Part shown: positions 62,326 to 64,000 of the stretch, in pieces | How the letters are laid out: every line of letters begins with the position of its first letter | Numbering within the stretch: position 1 is the stretch's first letter | Origin: Bifidobacterium pluvialisilvae | GTDB taxonomy: Bacteria; Actinomycetota; Actinomycetes; Actinomycetales; Bifidobacteriaceae | Assembly (NCBI RefSeq): GCF_019331695.1 | Contig: NZ_JAHBBI010000003.1 | Location: forward strand, 62,001-126,000 | Reading direction: 5' to 3' | Length of the DNA: 64,000 bases | Made by a program: the position numbers and the translations under genes | Notes under the pieces: generated by a model | Told to the model about the DNA's origin: nothing | Database searches by the model: none | The model's input: only the letters and a program-made list of their open reading frames with translations

Positions 62326-63846
62326 ATGATGGCGATGACGGTGCAGGATGCGGCGAAGTCGGTTGCGGGCCTGCTGCACGACACGCAGGGGGACGGCGGT
62401 TCCGCGGGCATCACGTCGGTGGTCACGGATTCCAGGAAGGTGGGGCCGGGCGCGCTGTTCGTCGCCATTGCGGGCGAACATGTGGACGGCCACGATTTCG
62501 TCGGATCGGCGGCGAAGTCGGGGGCCGTGGCCGCATTGGTCGACCACGTCGTCGAGGACGCGCCGGTCGCGCAGATCGTGGTGAAGGACACCATAGCCGC
62601 TTTGGGACTGCTGGCGAAGGCCAACATCGCGCTGCGCCGGGCGGCGCAGGCCCCGTTCACCGTCGTGGGCATCACCGGCTCGGTCGGCAAGACCACCACC
62701 AAGGACCTGCTCAAGGCGCTGCTCGCCAGCCAGGCGGAGACCATCGCGCCGATCGGCTCGTTCAACAACGACATCGGCATGCCATTGACCGCGCTCGAAG
62801 TGGGGGAGCGCACGCGCTTCCTCGTGTCGGAGATGGGCGCCAGCCATCTGGGGGAGATCGCATATCTGACCTCGCTGGTGCGTCCCGACATCTCCATCGT
62901 GCTCAAAGTCGGCGTCGCGCACCTGGGGGAGTTCGGTTCCGTCGAGAACATCCAGAAGGCGAAGAGCGAGATCGTCGAGGCCCTCGACGAGCATGGCGTG
63001 GCGATACTGAACGCCGACGACGAGCATGTGGTGCCCATGGCGGCCATCGCCCCCGGCAAGGTGTTCTGGTTCGGCCAGGGCAGCGACGCGCAGATTCGCG
63101 CCTGGAACGTGACGACCGACGAGCACGACCGGGCCGAATTCGACATGATGCTGCCGGATGTCTCCGACCCCTGCCACGTCAGGCTGGCGATTCCCGGCCG
63201 CCACAACGTGATGAACGCCCTTGCCGCGGCCTCGGCCGCATGGTATCTGGGCGTGCCGGCCGATGACATCGTCCGCATCCTCGGCGAGCAGCGGCACATC
63301 AGCCCCCACCGCATGTCCGTGTTCCGACTGGAGCGCGGAGGAGCCGACTTCACCGTCATCGACGATTCGTTCAACGCCAACCCCGATTCCATGAAGGCCG
63401 GCCTCGATGGTCTCGCCGGCTGGTCCGCCGTCTCCGGAGGACGCCCCTTCCGCATCGCCGTCCTCGGCTCCATGCTGGAGCTCGGTGGCGACGAGGCGGC
63501 CCTGCACCGTTCCATCGGCGAATACGCCGTGCATGCCGGCGTCGACGCGGTGATCGCCGTCGGAGGCGAGCACGACGCCCTGCTCGACTCCCTCGCCGGC
63601 GATCTCGCCGAGGGCGCGCGCGCCGCGTCCGGGGATGCCCCGACACTGGTCGAGACGGCCCACAACGTCGACGAGGCCGACCTCGCCGTGATACGGCTGG
63701 CCCGGGACCACGACCACGCCGTCGTGCTGCTGAAGGGGTCGCACGCATCGGGACTCAGCGCGCTCGCCTCGCGCTGGGAGCGCAACGACCATGTGCCGGA
63801 TTCGGTGAATGCCGGTGCCGCTACGAAGAATGGAGAAACACTGTGA
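62326..63846 (+). CDS. murF: UDP-MurNAc-tripeptide D-Ala-D-Ala ligase MurF
   Basis: Adds D-Ala-D-Ala to the peptidoglycan precursor. About 506 residues, starting 'MMAMTVQDAAKSVAGLL'. The N-terminal domain has 'SRKVGPGALFVAIAGEHVDGHDF'; the P-loop is 'GITGSVGKTTTKDLL'; then 'NNDIGMPLTALEV', 'GRHNVMNALAAASA' and 'IDDSFNANPDSM' with the active-site residues. The start could be ATG 62326 or TTG 62314; neither has a well-spaced Shine-Dalgarno sequence. Its stop overlaps mraY by four bases. Confidence 0.95.
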   Translation: MMAMTVQDAAKSVAGLLHDTQGDGGSAGITSVVTDSRKVGPGALFVAIAGEHVDGHDFVGSAAKSGAVAALVDHVVEDAPVAQIVVKDTIAALGLLAKANIALRRAAQAPFTVVGITGSVGKTTTKDLLKALLASQAETIAPIGSFNNDIGMPLTALEVGERTRFLVSEMGASHLGEIAYLTSLVRPDISIVLKVGVAHLGEFGSVENIQKAKSEIVEALDEHGVAILNADDEHVVPMAAIAPGKVFWFGQGSDAQIRAWNVTTDEHDRAEFDMMLPDVSDPCHVRLAIPGRHNVMNALAAASAAWYLGVPADDIVRILGEQRHISPHRMSVFRLERGGADFTVIDDSFNANPDSMKAGLDGLAGWSAVSGGRPFRIAVLGSMLELGGDEAALHRSIGEYAVHAGVDAVIAVGGEHDALLDSLAGDLAEGARAASGDAPTLVETAHNVDEADLAVIRLARDHDHAVVLLKGSHASGLSALASRWERNDHVPDSVNAGAATKNGETL

Positions 63847-64000
63847 TCTCGCTGCTCATCGGCCTTGGCGTCTCCCTGATCGTCGCCCTGGTCGGCACGC
63901 CGCTGCTCATTCATCTGGTGCACAAGCTGCATTACGGCCAGTACATTCGCCAGGACGGACCGCAGTCCCATCTGGTCAAGCGAGGTACGCCGACGCTCGG
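63843..64000 (+). CDS. mraY: Phospho-MurNAc-pentapeptide transferase MraY (5' end)
   Basis: The start of a polytopic membrane enzyme that transfers phospho-MurNAc-pentapeptide to undecaprenyl phosphate, making lipid I. The GTG at 63843 overlaps the murF stop. The visible 52 residues have a hydrophobic first helix and '[22 protein letters not shown]', the MraY signature. The gene runs off the right edge. Confidence 0.92.
   Translation, partial: [52 protein letters not shown]

Overview
The window is a GC-rich (roughly 64-65% by eye) actinobacterial chromosome segment. Gene content and order point to Bifidobacterium or a very close relative: an ftsZ-sepF-yggT-divIVA-lspA-rluD block, a his operon followed by a glnA, an L-lactate dehydrogenase, a formate channel, sucrose/fructan genes and the start of a dcw cluster with mraZ. 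Genes are densely packed, with many ATGA or GTGA start/stop overlaps. I see no prophage, integrase, insertion sequence, CRISPR array, rRNA or tRNA. The species cannot be fixed from the sequence alone.

Layout. 1-6480: a DUF1963-type gene, then the de novo NAD operon nadA-nadB-nadC plus a cysteine desulfurase, closed by a strong terminator. 6518-8930: a sortase-anchored surface protein, then a gene-poor stretch with a gene remnant and a large palindromic MITE-like element. 8936-15109: a sucrose/fructo-oligosaccharide locus with two GH32 beta-fructofuranosidases, an MFS sugar:H+ symporter and a LacI regulator, with a LacI-type operator overlapping the transporter promoter. 15144-17226: a TPP-riboswitch-controlled thiM-thiE operon in which ThiE is fused to a thiamine-binding domain. 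17366-30315: glyS, dus, the ftsZ/divIVA cell division block, lspA, rluD, dnaE and an N-terminally truncated acetolactate synthase. 30391-33022: azlCD and a cyclopropane fatty acid synthase. 33161-41704: hisD-hisC-hisB-unknown-hisH-hisA, a DUF2252 gene and glnA. 42221-51047: formate channel, HrpA helicase, RsmC-like methylase, HflX and L-LDH. 51529-53432: lexA divergent from a LysM membrane protein, with SOS boxes between, then nrdR. 53708-57194: serA and a HelD-like helicase. 57459-64000: the dcw cluster mraZ-rsmH-ftsL-ftsI-(MurE-like)-murF-mraY.

The most unusual signals are not protein genes. Downstream of glnA (41710-41894) and of ldh (51049-51438) lie tandem structured elements with one architecture. 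Nested stems differ in sequence but keep perfect pairing, around a near-invariant core (TCGA, a CGTAC/GTACG hairpin, then CCTTC), and each unit ends in a T-run. The ldh array includes a near-exact duplication of about 186 bp in which two changes in the core stem keep base pairing through wobbles. This looks like a family of structured 3'-end RNAs or elaborate terminators that I do not recognise.

Other points of note are a dcw-cluster protein that resembles the first half of MurE but lacks the ATP-binding P-loop, an SOS-controlled LysM protein likely to act as a division inhibitor, ten tandem 11-residue repeats in DivIVA, and hisA bracketed by inverted half-copies of the palindromic element.
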